Shown: positions 1 through 7,442 of the stretch, one piece after another
Layout of the letters: the number at the start of each line of letters is the position of its first letter
Numbering within the stretch: the first letter of the stretch is position 1
NCBI GenBank assembly: GCA_020725005.1
Contig: DYFW01000015.1
Location: 1-34,538 of the forward strand
Length of the DNA stretch: 34,538 bases
Direction: 5' to 3'
From: Thiobacillus denitrificans
GTDB taxonomy: Bacteria; Pseudomonadota; Gammaproteobacteria; Burkholderiales; Thiobacillaceae
The notes under the pieces: generated by a model
The model's database searches: none
Told to the model about the DNA's origin: nothing
Seen by the model: the letters and a program-made list of their open reading frames with translations, nothing else
Translations under genes and position numbers: made by a program

Positions 1-1079
1 TCGAGCACTTCGCGGTTGTAGAAATAGGTCACGTTGTCGAGCGCCTCGTCGAGCGCGCCGGTGGTCTCGCCGACGCGCAACATGCGGATCACCAGCGGCG
101 GGAACAGCGCCAGCGACTGGAAGCTTTCCGACAGGCCCTGGCCGTCGGCGATCTGCTGCGCGGCGCGGCGGATGCCGGCGGCGATCACGCGGTTGCCGGC
201 GACCAATTCGCCGGCGCGCAGCGCGTCGAGCACGGTCACGCCCGAGCGGTACATCATCGCCAGCGTGTTGGTGAAGCGCGCGAGCACGATCTTCTGCAGG
301 ACCGGGCCGAGCAGGGGCAATCGCAGCTGAACGCGATCCCACCAGTTGCGCCCGGCTTCGGTCCGGCGCACCCACAGCGGCAGCGCGGTGCCCGCGGCGA
401 GGAGCAGCACGAGTCCGGCCAGCCAGTAAGACTGCATCGCGCGGGAGACCGCCATCAGGACCAGCGTCGGCAGCGGCAGCGCCACGCCCATGGTCTGGAC
501 CAGCGAGAGTATCTGCGGCACCAGGTAGAGCATCAGGAACAGGATCGCCGCGCCGACCACGGTGAGCACGATCGCCGGGTAGATCATCAGGCGCTTGGCC
601 TTGGCGGCGACGTCCTCCTGCCACTTCAGCGATTCAGCGAGGCGTTCGAACACCGCGTCGAGCAGCCCGGTCTGTTCGCCCGCCCGGACACTGTGGACGA
701 ACACCGCGCCGAACACCGCCGGATGCGCGGCCAACGCCTGCGACAACACCTTGCCGCCTTCCAGGTCCTCCAGCAGCGCGGTCAGCACGTCGCGGAAGCC
801 GCGCTTGTCCATGCTGTCGCGCAGGTCGCGCAAGCCGTCGAGCAGGGGGATGCCGGCACGCGTGATGTAGCGCATGTGGATGCAGAAGGTCACGAGGTCG
901 CGCCGCGTCACCCGCTCGCGACCGCGCGGCGCGTACTGGCGCGCCAGTTCCGATAGTGTGATGAGGTCGAGCCCCATGCGCTTCAAGCGCAGTTCGAGGT
1001 CGACCTCGTTGACCGCCGACAGCGTGCCTTTCACGGTGCGGCCGGTCTGGTCGATGGCGCGGTAGTCGAAGAAAGGCAT
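1..1079 (-). CDS. mshG: MSHA/type II secretion inner-membrane platform protein (GspF/PilC family), partial
   Basis: Polytopic platform protein that couples the assembly ATPase to pilin polymerisation in the inner membrane. I translated the minus strand from the ATG at 1079: it begins MPFFDYRAIDQTGRTVKG, the usual GspF/PilC N-terminus. Two homologous T2SSF domains follow, the first around residues 65-185 with the RAGIPLLDGL motif, the second starting near 270 with YRSGVTVLDALRAG. Hydrophobic segments lie near residues 165-190 and 215-240. The C-terminus runs off the left edge after about 359 codons, so roughly the last 40-50 residues are missing. It is the last visible gene of the minus-strand pilus operon. 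Oddly, the start codon abuts the heptamer repeat array and I see no Shine-Dalgarno sequence before it. The family is certain; the mshG name rests on the neighbouring mshE/L/M-like genes. Confidence 0.9.
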   Translation of the reverse strand, partial: MPFFDYRAIDQTGRTVKGTLSAVNEVDLELRLKRMGLDLITLSELARQYAPRGRERVTRRDLVTFCIHMRYITRAGIPLLDGLRDLRDSMDKRGFRDVLTALLEDLEGGKVLSQALAAHPAVFGAVFVHSVRAGEQTGLLDAVFERLAESLKWQEDVAAKAKRLMIYPAIVLTVVGAAILFLMLYLVPQILSLVQTMGVALPLPTLVLMAVSRAMQSYWLAGLVLLLAAGTALPLWVRRTEAGRNWWDRVQLRLPLLGPVLQKIVLARFTNTLAMMYRSGVTVLDALRAGELVAGNRVIAAGIRRAAQQIADGQGLSESFQSLALFPPLVIRMLRVGETTGALDEALDNVTYFYNREVL

Positions 1080-1083
1080 GGGT

Positions 1084-1230
1084 GTCAGGGGACAGGGGAC
1101 AGCGGACAGGGGACAGCCGACAGCGGACAGCCGACAGCGGACAGCCGACAGGGGACAGCGGACAGCCGACAGGGGACAGCAGACAGCCGACAGGGGACAG
1201 CAGACAGCCGACAGGGGACAGCAGACAGCA
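1084..1230. repeat. Tandem heptamer array, GACAGNN x about 20
   Basis: Uninterrupted tandem 7-bp units. One imperfect unit at 1084 (GTCAGGG) is followed by 20 perfect GACAGNN units from 1091 to 1230. The last two bases are only GG, CG, CC or CA. The array starts five bases upstream of the mshG start codon (minus strand) and continues into the 96-bp repeats at 1231. It lies in the 412-bp gap between mshE and mshG, while other gaps in this operon are 12-25 bp or overlaps. Seen directly. The function is unknown; replication slippage could change the copy number. Confidence 0.95.
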
Positions 1231-1497
1231 GACAGTCGCAGCGCGAGTGTGTGCCGCGCACCCCCCCTGTCCGCTGTCCGCTGTCCGCTGTCCGCTGACT
1301 CATACGACAGGGGACAGCCGACAGCAGACAGTCGCAGCGCGAGTGTGTGGCGCGCACCCCCCCTGTCCGCTGTCCGCTGTCCCCTGTCCGCTGACTCATA
1401 CGACAGGGGACAGCAGACAGCCGACAGTCGCAGCGCGAGTGTGTGCCGCGCACCCCCCCTGTCCGCTGTCCGCTGTCCGCTGTCCGCTGACTCATAC
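1231..1497. repeat. Composite 96-bp tandem repeat, 2.8 copies, with inverted heptamer arms
   Basis: Three near-identical units start at 1231, 1327 and 1423, exactly 96 bp apart; the third ends at 1497. Each holds a GACAGTC start, a unique core of about 30 bp ending in a C-run, three to four inverted heptamers (CTGTCCG, one CTGTCCC), and GACTCATAC. The first two copies then carry a few direct GACAGNN heptamers leading into the next copy. Direct GACAG and inverted CTGTC runs flanking a short core could fold into long hairpins in DNA or RNA. Differences between copies are single bases (for example GTGCC/GTGGC) and heptamer variants, so duplication looks recent. The final GACTCATAC contains the complement of the mshE stop codon. 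Confidence 0.93.
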
Positions 1498-3186
1498 CCG
1501 TCCCGTCAGATCGACCACCCGCGCGACTTCCGACAAGGAAGTCACGCCGTCCTTCACGCGCTGGATGCCGTCCTCCGCGAGCGGGCGGTAGCCGTGCGCG
1601 ATCGCGGCACGGCGGATCTCGTGCAGCGGCGCGTGATTGGCGACGAGCTCGTCGATCTCGGGGTCCATGCGCAGCAATTCGATCAGTGCGAGGCGGCCGC
1701 GATAGCCCTTGTTGTTGCAGGCGGGGCAGCCGACGGCATGGTAGATCGGCGCGTCGCCGGTTTGCCAGCCGAGAATGCGCGCCTCGTCCTCGTCCGGCGT
1801 GTAGGCTTCCCGGCAGTGCGGACACAGCTTGCGCACCAGGCGCTGGGCGACGACGCCGATGATGTTGCCGGCGAGGATGCCGGGCGTAATGCCGATGTCC
1901 ATCAGGCGCGGGAACACGCCGAGCGCGGAGTTGGTATGCAGCGTGGTGAACACCTGGTGGCCGGTCATCGCGGCGCGGAAGGCCATCTCTGCCGTGTCGC
2001 GGTCGCGGATCTCGCCGACCAGGATGATGTCCGGGTCCTGCCGCATGATCGAGCGGATGCCGTTGGCGAAGTCGAGCTTGATCGTCTCGTTGACCGAGCT
2101 CTGGCGCATCAGCGTGACCGGGTACTCGACCGGGTCTTCCAGCGTCATGATGTTGACCGTCTCGTCGTTGAGATGCGAAAGCATCGAATACAGCGTGGTC
2201 GTCTTGCCGGATCCGGTCGGGCCGGTGACGACGAGGATGCCTTCGGGGCGCGCCATCATCAGTTGCAGTTCGCGCAGCGCGTCGTCGGTGAACCCCATCT
2301 GCTCCAGCGGCATGATCGACTTCTCGCGGTCGAGGATCCTGAGCACCAGGTTCTCGCCATGGATGCCGGGCTGGCTGGAGACGCGAAAGTCGATCGGCCT
2401 GCCGTTGAGCGTCAGCGACATGCGGCCGTCCTGCGGCGCGCGCGTCTCGGCGATGTTCATGCCCGAAAGCACCTTGAGTCGCACCAGGATGCCCGGCCAG
2501 TAGGTCTTGTGCAGGCTGCGGATCTGCTCCAGCACGCCGTCGATGCGGTAGCGGATGCGCAGGAAGGCGTGCTCGGGTTCGAAGTGGATGTCGCTCGATT
2601 CGCGCTTCACCGCATCGGTGAGCAGCGCGCCGACCAGCCGCACCACCGGCTGGGTGTATTCCTCGGTTTCCGGGTTGAGGCTGGCGTAGTCGACCTCGCC
2701 GGTCTCGATCTCGCGCAGGATGCCGTCGAGCGAGAGGTCGAAGCCGTAGAACTTGTCGATGTATTCGAGCAGCTGCGCCTCGCTCGCCAGCAGCGTGTCG
2801 ATCTCGATCTGTCCGCCGAGCGCGGCGCGCAGCTGGTCGAGCGCGACGACGTTGAACATGTCGGTGGTCGCGAGCGTCAGCACGTTGCGCGCGGCGTCGT
2901 GCGCGATCGGCAGCAGGTGGTGGCGGCGCGCGAATTCCTCCGGCACCAGCTGCAGCGCCTCGGGGTCGGCGACGACCTGGGTGAGGTCGATGCCCTGGCT
3001 GCCGAGCGCGTTGGCGAGCTGGTCGCGCAGCACCGCCTCGGTCATGAAGCCGAGCGCGACGAGCTGGCGACCGATGGGCAGGCCGGTGGTCTTCTGTTCC
3101 TTCAGGCCGATGCGCAGCTGGTCGAGGGTGATGAGCCCCTGCGAGACCAGGGTTTCGCCCATGCGGAGTTTTTTTCTGCGCTCCAT
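1492..3186 (-). CDS. mshE: MSHA biogenesis / type II secretion assembly ATPase (GspE family)
   Basis: Cytoplasmic hexameric ATPase that powers pilus or pseudopilus extension, 564 residues. The N-terminal MshEN/GspE_N domain (about 10-150; many homologues bind c-di-GMP here) begins MGETLVSQGLITLDQL. The ATPase core has Walker A GPTGSGKT (322-329), the Asp box and Walker B region ILVGEIRDRDTAEMA, and the His box TGHQVFTTLHTNSA. A C-terminal tetracysteine zinc motif, CPHC ... CPACNNKGYRGR, is typical of the family. I start at the ATG at 3186 (MERRKKLRMGE), 11 bp after the mshN-like stop; the ATG at 3162 is an alternative. The frame stays open far upstream, but that stretch is antisense-like residue composition inside the previous gene. 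The stop codon falls in the last copy of the 96-bp repeat. The family is certain, the msh subtype likely. Confidence 0.93.
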   Translation of the reverse strand: MERRKKLRMGETLVSQGLITLDQLRIGLKEQKTTGLPIGRQLVALGFMTEAVLRDQLANALGSQGIDLTQVVADPEALQLVPEEFARRHHLLPIAHDAARNVLTLATTDMFNVVALDQLRAALGGQIEIDTLLASEAQLLEYIDKFYGFDLSLDGILREIETGEVDYASLNPETEEYTQPVVRLVGALLTDAVKRESSDIHFEPEHAFLRIRYRIDGVLEQIRSLHKTYWPGILVRLKVLSGMNIAETRAPQDGRMSLTLNGRPIDFRVSSQPGIHGENLVLRILDREKSIMPLEQMGFTDDALRELQLMMARPEGILVVTGPTGSGKTTTLYSMLSHLNDETVNIMTLEDPVEYPVTLMRQSSVNETIKLDFANGIRSIMRQDPDIILVGEIRDRDTAEMAFRAAMTGHQVFTTLHTNSALGVFPRLMDIGITPGILAGNIIGVVAQRLVRKLCPHCREAYTPDEDEARILGWQTGDAPIYHAVGCPACNNKGYRGRLALIELLRMDPEIDELVANHAPLHEIRRAAIAHGYRPLAEDGIQRVKDGVTSLSEVARVVDLTGRV

Positions 3187-3197
3187 GGTGATCGCGC

Positions 3198-4325
3198 TCA
3201 GCGAACCGATTTCAACTGCTGCACGCGCGCCTCGGCCTGCCCACGGTCGAAGCGGTGCACGCCGCCGAGCGCGAGCGCCTTCTCGTAGTAGCCGAGCGCC
3301 GCCGGATACTGGCGCAGCTGGTCGAGGCTCACCGCGAGGTTGAAGGCGTAATCGGCATTGCCGGGCGCGGCGCGGTAGGCCTCGAAATAGGCAGCCTGCG
3401 CCTCGTTCCAGCGCCCTTGCTCGGCGTAGAGGTTGCCGAGCGTCTGGTACAGGTGCGCAGCCGGTTCGCGTTCGATCAAGAGCTTGAGCCGGCTTTCCGC
3501 CGCCTGGCCGTCGGTGCTGCCGAGCAGGTCGAGCAAGGCGCCCTGCGCGGTGGCGTTGCGCGGGTCGAGGTCGAGCACTTCGCGGTACAGGCGCTGCGCG
3601 TCGGCGTCGCGGTTCTGCACGCTGGCGATCGCGGCGAGCCCGAGCAGCGCGTCGACGCTGCGCGTCCGCGCGGCGACCTGCGCATACAGTTGCTGCGCCT
3701 CGGCCAGCGCGCCGCGCTGGTAGGCGGCGTAGGCCTGGGTGAGCAGCGCGGACTGGCTGTCCGGCTGGAAACGCGGCGCCACGGCTGGGGGCGCCGTGCG
3801 CTCGGCCGCCGGGGGCGGCGCAGGCCGCGCCAGGGGGGCGGCCTGGGAGGCAGGCGCCGCAGGCGCGGGCGCGGCAGTCAGGGCGGGCGCGGCAGGCGCG
3901 GCAGGCGCGATGGGCGCGTTTGCAGGGGGCAGCGGCGCCGGCGCCAAGGCGACAGGCTGGGGCGGCGCGACGGCAGGCGCTGCGGCAGGCGCGACAGGCG
4001 GTGGCGGCGCGTTCACGGGTTGCAACTCGACATACAGGTAGACGCCGTAGCCAAGCGCGACCAGCACGGCGATCAGCGCAGTCGCCGGCACCAGCGATAA
4101 CTGCGGCAGGCGGAAGGCCGGCCGGCGCGGGGCTTCGCTGGCACCGCTGCTCTGGCCGAAAATCAGCGGCGGCGGCTCGACCCATTCGCGCGCACGCGCG
4201 GCGGGGGAAAGCCCTTCAAGTTCGAGCGCGTTCCCGGCCGGCTCGCCCGCGTCGGACGGCTCCTTGCCGCCGCGACCCGACTGCGACGCCTCGGCCTGTT
4301 TCAGGGCCTTGAGCAGCAGGCTCAC
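3198..4325 (-). CDS. mshN: MshN-like TPR protein with one membrane helix
   Basis: Likely inner-membrane scaffold of the pilus apparatus, 375 residues. The N-terminus MSLLLKALKQAE matches the short cytoplasmic motif of MshN/GspB-type proteins. A transmembrane helix lies near residues 75-98. Then comes a long Pro/Ala-rich periplasmic linker (about 103-175) and at least four TPR-type repeats (about 190-365), with phrases such as AYAAYQRGALAEAQQLYAQVA and LGNLYAEQGRWNEAQAAYFEAY. It lies between mshL (25-bp gap) and mshE (11-bp gap), which supports translation as one operon. The linker and TPR domain may reach towards the MshL secretin in the outer membrane; that is an inference. The symbol is assigned from gene order and architecture, since sequence conservation in this family is low. 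Confidence 0.78.
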   Translation of the reverse strand: MSLLLKALKQAEASQSGRGGKEPSDAGEPAGNALELEGLSPAARAREWVEPPPLIFGQSSGASEAPRRPAFRLPQLSLVPATALIAVLVALGYGVYLYVELQPVNAPPPPVAPAAAPAVAPPQPVALAPAPLPPANAPIAPAAPAAPALTAAPAPAAPASQAAPLARPAPPPAAERTAPPAVAPRFQPDSQSALLTQAYAAYQRGALAEAQQLYAQVAARTRSVDALLGLAAIASVQNRDADAQRLYREVLDLDPRNATAQGALLDLLGSTDGQAAESRLKLLIEREPAAHLYQTLGNLYAEQGRWNEAQAAYFEAYRAAPGNADYAFNLAVSLDQLRQYPAALGYYEKALALGGVHRFDRGQAEARVQQLKSVR

Positions 4326-4350
4326 CGGAAGCTCCGCACGCGGGTGGGGG

Positions 4351-6120
4351 TCATGGCGCGCTCCGCGCGGCCGGCAGCAGGCGCTGGAATTGGCGCAGCT
4401 CCTCGCTTTCCAGCGTCGGGTTGCTGACGATGATGGGGCGCAGGAAGATCACCAGCTCGGTCTGGCTGTTGACGCGTTCGTGCTGGCCGAACACCGCGCC
4501 GATGCCCTCGGGGCGCGAGAGCACCGGCAAGCCGTCGCGCGCGTTGTTGGTGTCGTCCTGGATCAGGCCGCCGAGGATGACGGTCTGGCCGCTCTTCACC
4601 TGCAGCAGCGATTCCATCTCGCGGACCTGGATCACCGGGACTTTATTGCTGATGTTCAGTCCGCCCTGCTTCAACAGCGGGCTGGGGTCCTCCACATCGC
4701 CGACCTTGCGGGTAATGGTGGGGCGGACGGTGAGGGAAACCAAGCCATTCTCGCCGACCTGCGGAGTCACGCTCATGACCACACCGACGGGAACCGTGTG
4801 CGCTTCGGTTTTAACGGTGGAGGGCAGCACAAGCCCGGAAGCGGTGACAGTGCCTTGTGCCACATCGATGGAAAAGTAAACCAGGTTGTTGACGACTTTC
4901 AACAGCGCAGTCTGGTTGTTGAGCGCCATGAGTTTCGGACTCGACAGTACCTTGGTGTTGCCGAACGACTCCAGCAGGTTGATCGCGGCCTCGAAACCGT
5001 TGCTGCCCGTGTTGGTGTAGGTCGCGGTGATGAAAGGCGTCAGCGAACTGGCGAGCGCGCTGGTGGTTTTGGTCGTGATGCTCCAGCCGCTGGCGCCGGT
5101 GGCAAGGGTTTTTTTCCAGTCGATACCGGCGCGGTACTGGTCCTTGAGCGTCACTTCGACGATGGTGGCCTCGATCAGCACCTGCCGCTGCGCCGACTGC
5201 ATCACGCGGTCGAGATACTGCTGCACGAGTTCGTGCTGGTGCGAGGTGCCGAGCACGGTGACGGTGCCGGCGACCGGGTTGACCGCGACGTCGTGGCGGG
5301 CGTCGACGGTCGTCTGTCCGGCGAACGCGGCGGTGAAAAGCTGCGCGGCGCCCTGGCCGGCCTTGCTCGCCGCCTCAGCTTGCGACACGCGCTCGGCACG
5401 GGCGATTTTCTCGGCTTCGAGACGCGCGGCGCGTTCCTCGCTGCTCTGCGTGACGGCGCGGGTGCCGGCGAGCATGGTGCGGATGTTGTCGGCGAGCACG
5501 GTCCACAAGTCGTTGTTCGACTGGCTGGCGACGGTAGTGGTCGACGAATTGCCGCCCGCCGTGCCGGGACTGCCCGTGCCGCCGGCCGCCGCGGTCGCGG
5601 CGCCGCCGGTGCTGGCGATCTGCGCCGCGACGCCGACACTCGAGGTGGTGTTGCGCGCGACGTTCACATAGTTGACCGTGTAGGTCTTCACGTAGGGCGT
5701 GTCGGGCATGACCGACACGGTACGGCCGTGCATTTCGTAGCGCAGGTTGGCCTGCCGCGCGATGCGCTCGAGGATCGCGGGCAAGGGTTCCTGCACGGCG
5801 TTGAGCGAGACATTGCCCGAAATCCCGGGATGCAGGTCGATGTTGTACTGGGTGTCGCGCGCGATCGAAAACAGCAGGTCCTTCACCGGCACGTCGTTGA
5901 CGACCACGGTGTAGGTGGGCACGGATGCGGCGGGTTTCGGCGGTGGCAGCGCGGGCGCGGCCTTGACCGGCGCCGGCGGCGGCGCGACGACCGGCGGCGC
6001 GGGCTGGGTGATGTGGCCGGGCGAGGTGTCGAACGCCGGCGGCGGCACGCAGCCGGCGAGCAGCATCGCGCCGGCCAGGGCCGGCCAGGTCGATCGCGGA
6101 AAGTACGGCAAAGCGTTCAT
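4351..6120 (-). CDS. mshL: MshL-type pilus secretin, outer-membrane lipoprotein
   Basis: Outer-membrane secretin channel for the MSHA-like pilus, 589 residues. The start at 6120 (MNALPYF) forms an ATGA overlap with the mshM stop. A lipoprotein signal peptide ends in the lipobox LLAGC at about residue 20-24. After a Pro/Ala-rich stretch there is a secretin/TonB short N-terminal domain (about 75-165, beginning TYTVVVNDVPVKDLLFSIA). An N1-like domain follows, then a Ser/Gly/Ala-rich insert (about 180-200). The C-terminal secretin domain includes QVLIEATIVEVTL, VPVIQVREMESLLQVKSGQ and VILGGLIQDD. The reading frame continues upstream into mshM, but the lipoprotein signal settles the start. Tight spacing with mshM and mshN-like indicates one transcript. 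Confidence 0.92.
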   Translation of the reverse strand: MNALPYFPRSTWPALAGAMLLAGCVPPPAFDTSPGHITQPAPPVVAPPPAPVKAAPALPPPKPAASVPTYTVVVNDVPVKDLLFSIARDTQYNIDLHPGISGNVSLNAVQEPLPAILERIARQANLRYEMHGRTVSVMPDTPYVKTYTVNYVNVARNTTSSVGVAAQIASTGGAATAAAGGTGSPGTAGGNSSTTTVASQSNNDLWTVLADNIRTMLAGTRAVTQSSEERAARLEAEKIARAERVSQAEAASKAGQGAAQLFTAAFAGQTTVDARHDVAVNPVAGTVTVLGTSHQHELVQQYLDRVMQSAQRQVLIEATIVEVTLKDQYRAGIDWKKTLATGASGWSITTKTTSALASSLTPFITATYTNTGSNGFEAAINLLESFGNTKVLSSPKLMALNNQTALLKVVNNLVYFSIDVAQGTVTASGLVLPSTVKTEAHTVPVGVVMSVTPQVGENGLVSLTVRPTITRKVGDVEDPSPLLKQGGLNISNKVPVIQVREMESLLQVKSGQTVILGGLIQDDTNNARDGLPVLSRPEGIGAVFGQHERVNSQTELVIFLRPIIVSNPTLESEELRQFQRLLPAARSAP

Positions 6121-7430
6121 CGGGATCCAGTCGCCAGGGCTATGTTGCGCATTTTGCCGACCGTGCGCAGGAACGGCTCGCCGGCAGGCGTCACCGGCAG
6201 CGTGTGCAAGGCCGCCAGCGCCGCCTCGCGGTCGGGAAATTCGCCCGCCAGGATCATCCACGCCGGGCTGCCGCGGCTGAGGCCGTGCAGCACGCGCACC
6301 GGCCGTGGCACGTCGGTGGCGAGGCCTTGCAGTAATACGGCCGCGGCGGCCGCATCTTTAGCCGAGGCGATCTGGATCACATGGGTGCCGGGCGCGGCGG
6401 TGGCGAGCCAGCGGCTGGTCTGGCGGGCGAGTTCGGCCAGGTCGGGGGCCGGCGCGGTTCTGGCCGGTGCCGCCAGGGCCGGCGCCGGCACGGCCGCGGC
6501 GCCCGGTGGCGTGCGGGCGAAGAGCCACCACACGGCAAGTCCCAGCACGCCAAGCGCGGCCGCGAGGACGAGGGCGAGCCAGGTTCGCCGGTCGCCTTGC
6601 CTACCCGCGCCGCGCGGCGCGGGAGGGGTCATTTCGGCGTCGTTCGCCGCCGCGGCCAGATGCGCCGGCGTCAGCGTGTGGGTCTGGTCGGCGTAGGCGG
6701 CGAGCAGGGTCTTGTCGGCGAGCACGTTGATGCGGCGCGACAGCCCGCCTGACAGCGCGGCCATGCGACTGACCAGGGGCGCGGGGAAGAGGTCGGGGCC
6801 GCGGTAGCCGGCGACCGCGAGTCGCGCGCGCAGGTAGTCGGCGACTTCGGCCTCGCTGAGCGGGGAGAGCCTGAGGCTCAGCGTGATGCGATCCTTCAGT
6901 TGGCGGATGCGCGGGTCGGCGAGCTGGGTGTCGAGCTCGGGCTGGCCGAACAGCACGATCTGCAGGAGCTTGTCGGTCGCGGTTTCCAGATTGGTGAGCA
7001 GGCGCAGGAATTCGAGGTTGTCGAGCGCGATGCCCTGCGCCTCCTCGACGAAGACGACGACGCGGCGGCCTGCTGCGTGGCGCGCCAGCAGCGTGGCGTT
7101 GAGCTGGGCGAGCCGTGCCTGGCGGGTCGGTTCGGGCGTGTCCACGCCGAGGTCGGCGAGGATCGCCGCCAGCATGTCGTCGGGCGCGAGGCTGGGGTTG
7201 CCAAGGTAGACGCTGTCGATGTGGCCTGGCAGTTGCGCTGCCAGCTTGCGGCACAGCATGGTCTTGCCGCTGCCGACTTCGCCGACCACCTTGATGATGC
7301 CCTCGCCCTGTTCGATGGCGTAGAGCAGCGCGGCGAGCATTTCGCCGCGCTGGCCGCCGGCGTACCAGTATTCGGTATTCGGCGTGATGCGGAACGGTGC
7401 TTCTTTCAGGCCGAAGAATTCGACGTACAC
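6117..7430 (-). CDS. mshM: MshM/ExeA-like AAA ATPase with membrane helix and SPOR-like tail
   Basis: ATPase proposed to help insert or position the secretin through peptidoglycan, 437 residues. It starts at a GTG (7430) giving (V/M)YVEFFGLKEAPFRITPN, the classic ExeA/MshM opening. Walker A GEVGSGKT is at 50-57, Walker B-like VVVFVEEAQ near 118-126, and a sensor region is FGQPELDTQL. A single transmembrane helix (about 280-300, WLALVLAAALGVLGLAVWWLF) divides the cytoplasmic ATPase from a periplasmic part. The last 80 or so residues (VIQIASAKDAAAAAVLLQGL ... AWMILAGEFPDREAALAAL) follow the pattern of a SPOR peptidoglycan-binding domain; this is my reading, not a search result. It starts 12 bp after the regulator's stop with no clear ribosome binding site, suggesting translational coupling, and its stop overlaps the mshL start. 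Confidence 0.9.
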   Translation of the reverse strand: MYVEFFGLKEAPFRITPNTEYWYAGGQRGEMLAALLYAIEQGEGIIKVVGEVGSGKTMLCRKLAAQLPGHIDSVYLGNPSLAPDDMLAAILADLGVDTPEPTRQARLAQLNATLLARHAAGRRVVVFVEEAQGIALDNLEFLRLLTNLETATDKLLQIVLFGQPELDTQLADPRIRQLKDRITLSLRLSPLSEAEVADYLRARLAVAGYRGPDLFPAPLVSRMAALSGGLSRRINVLADKTLLAAYADQTHTLTPAHLAAAANDAEMTPPAPRGAGRQGDRRTWLALVLAAALGVLGLAVWWLFARTPPGAAAVPAPALAAPARTAPAPDLAELARQTSRWLATAAPGTHVIQIASAKDAAAAAVLLQGLATDVPRPVRVLHGLSRGSPAWMILAGEFPDREAALAALHTLPVTPAGEPFLRTVGKMRNIALATGSR

Positions 7431-7442
7431 GGGGGCGTGGAC

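Noticed and set aside
1084-1497. CRISPR array
   Set aside because: Units are 7 bp in direct tandem or 96 bp nearly identical copies; there are no distinct spacers of regular size and no cas genes.
1078-3288. Long plus-strand open frame opposite mshE and the repeats
   Set aside because: It is antisense to a clear GspE-family gene; its composition is His/Val/Asp/Arg-rich as expected from the complement of a GC-rich gene, with no recognisable domain.
4264-6696. Long plus-strand open frame opposite mshL and mshM
   Set aside because: It is a complement of two well-supported genes and shows low-complexity Arg/Gly/Ala stretches without motifs.
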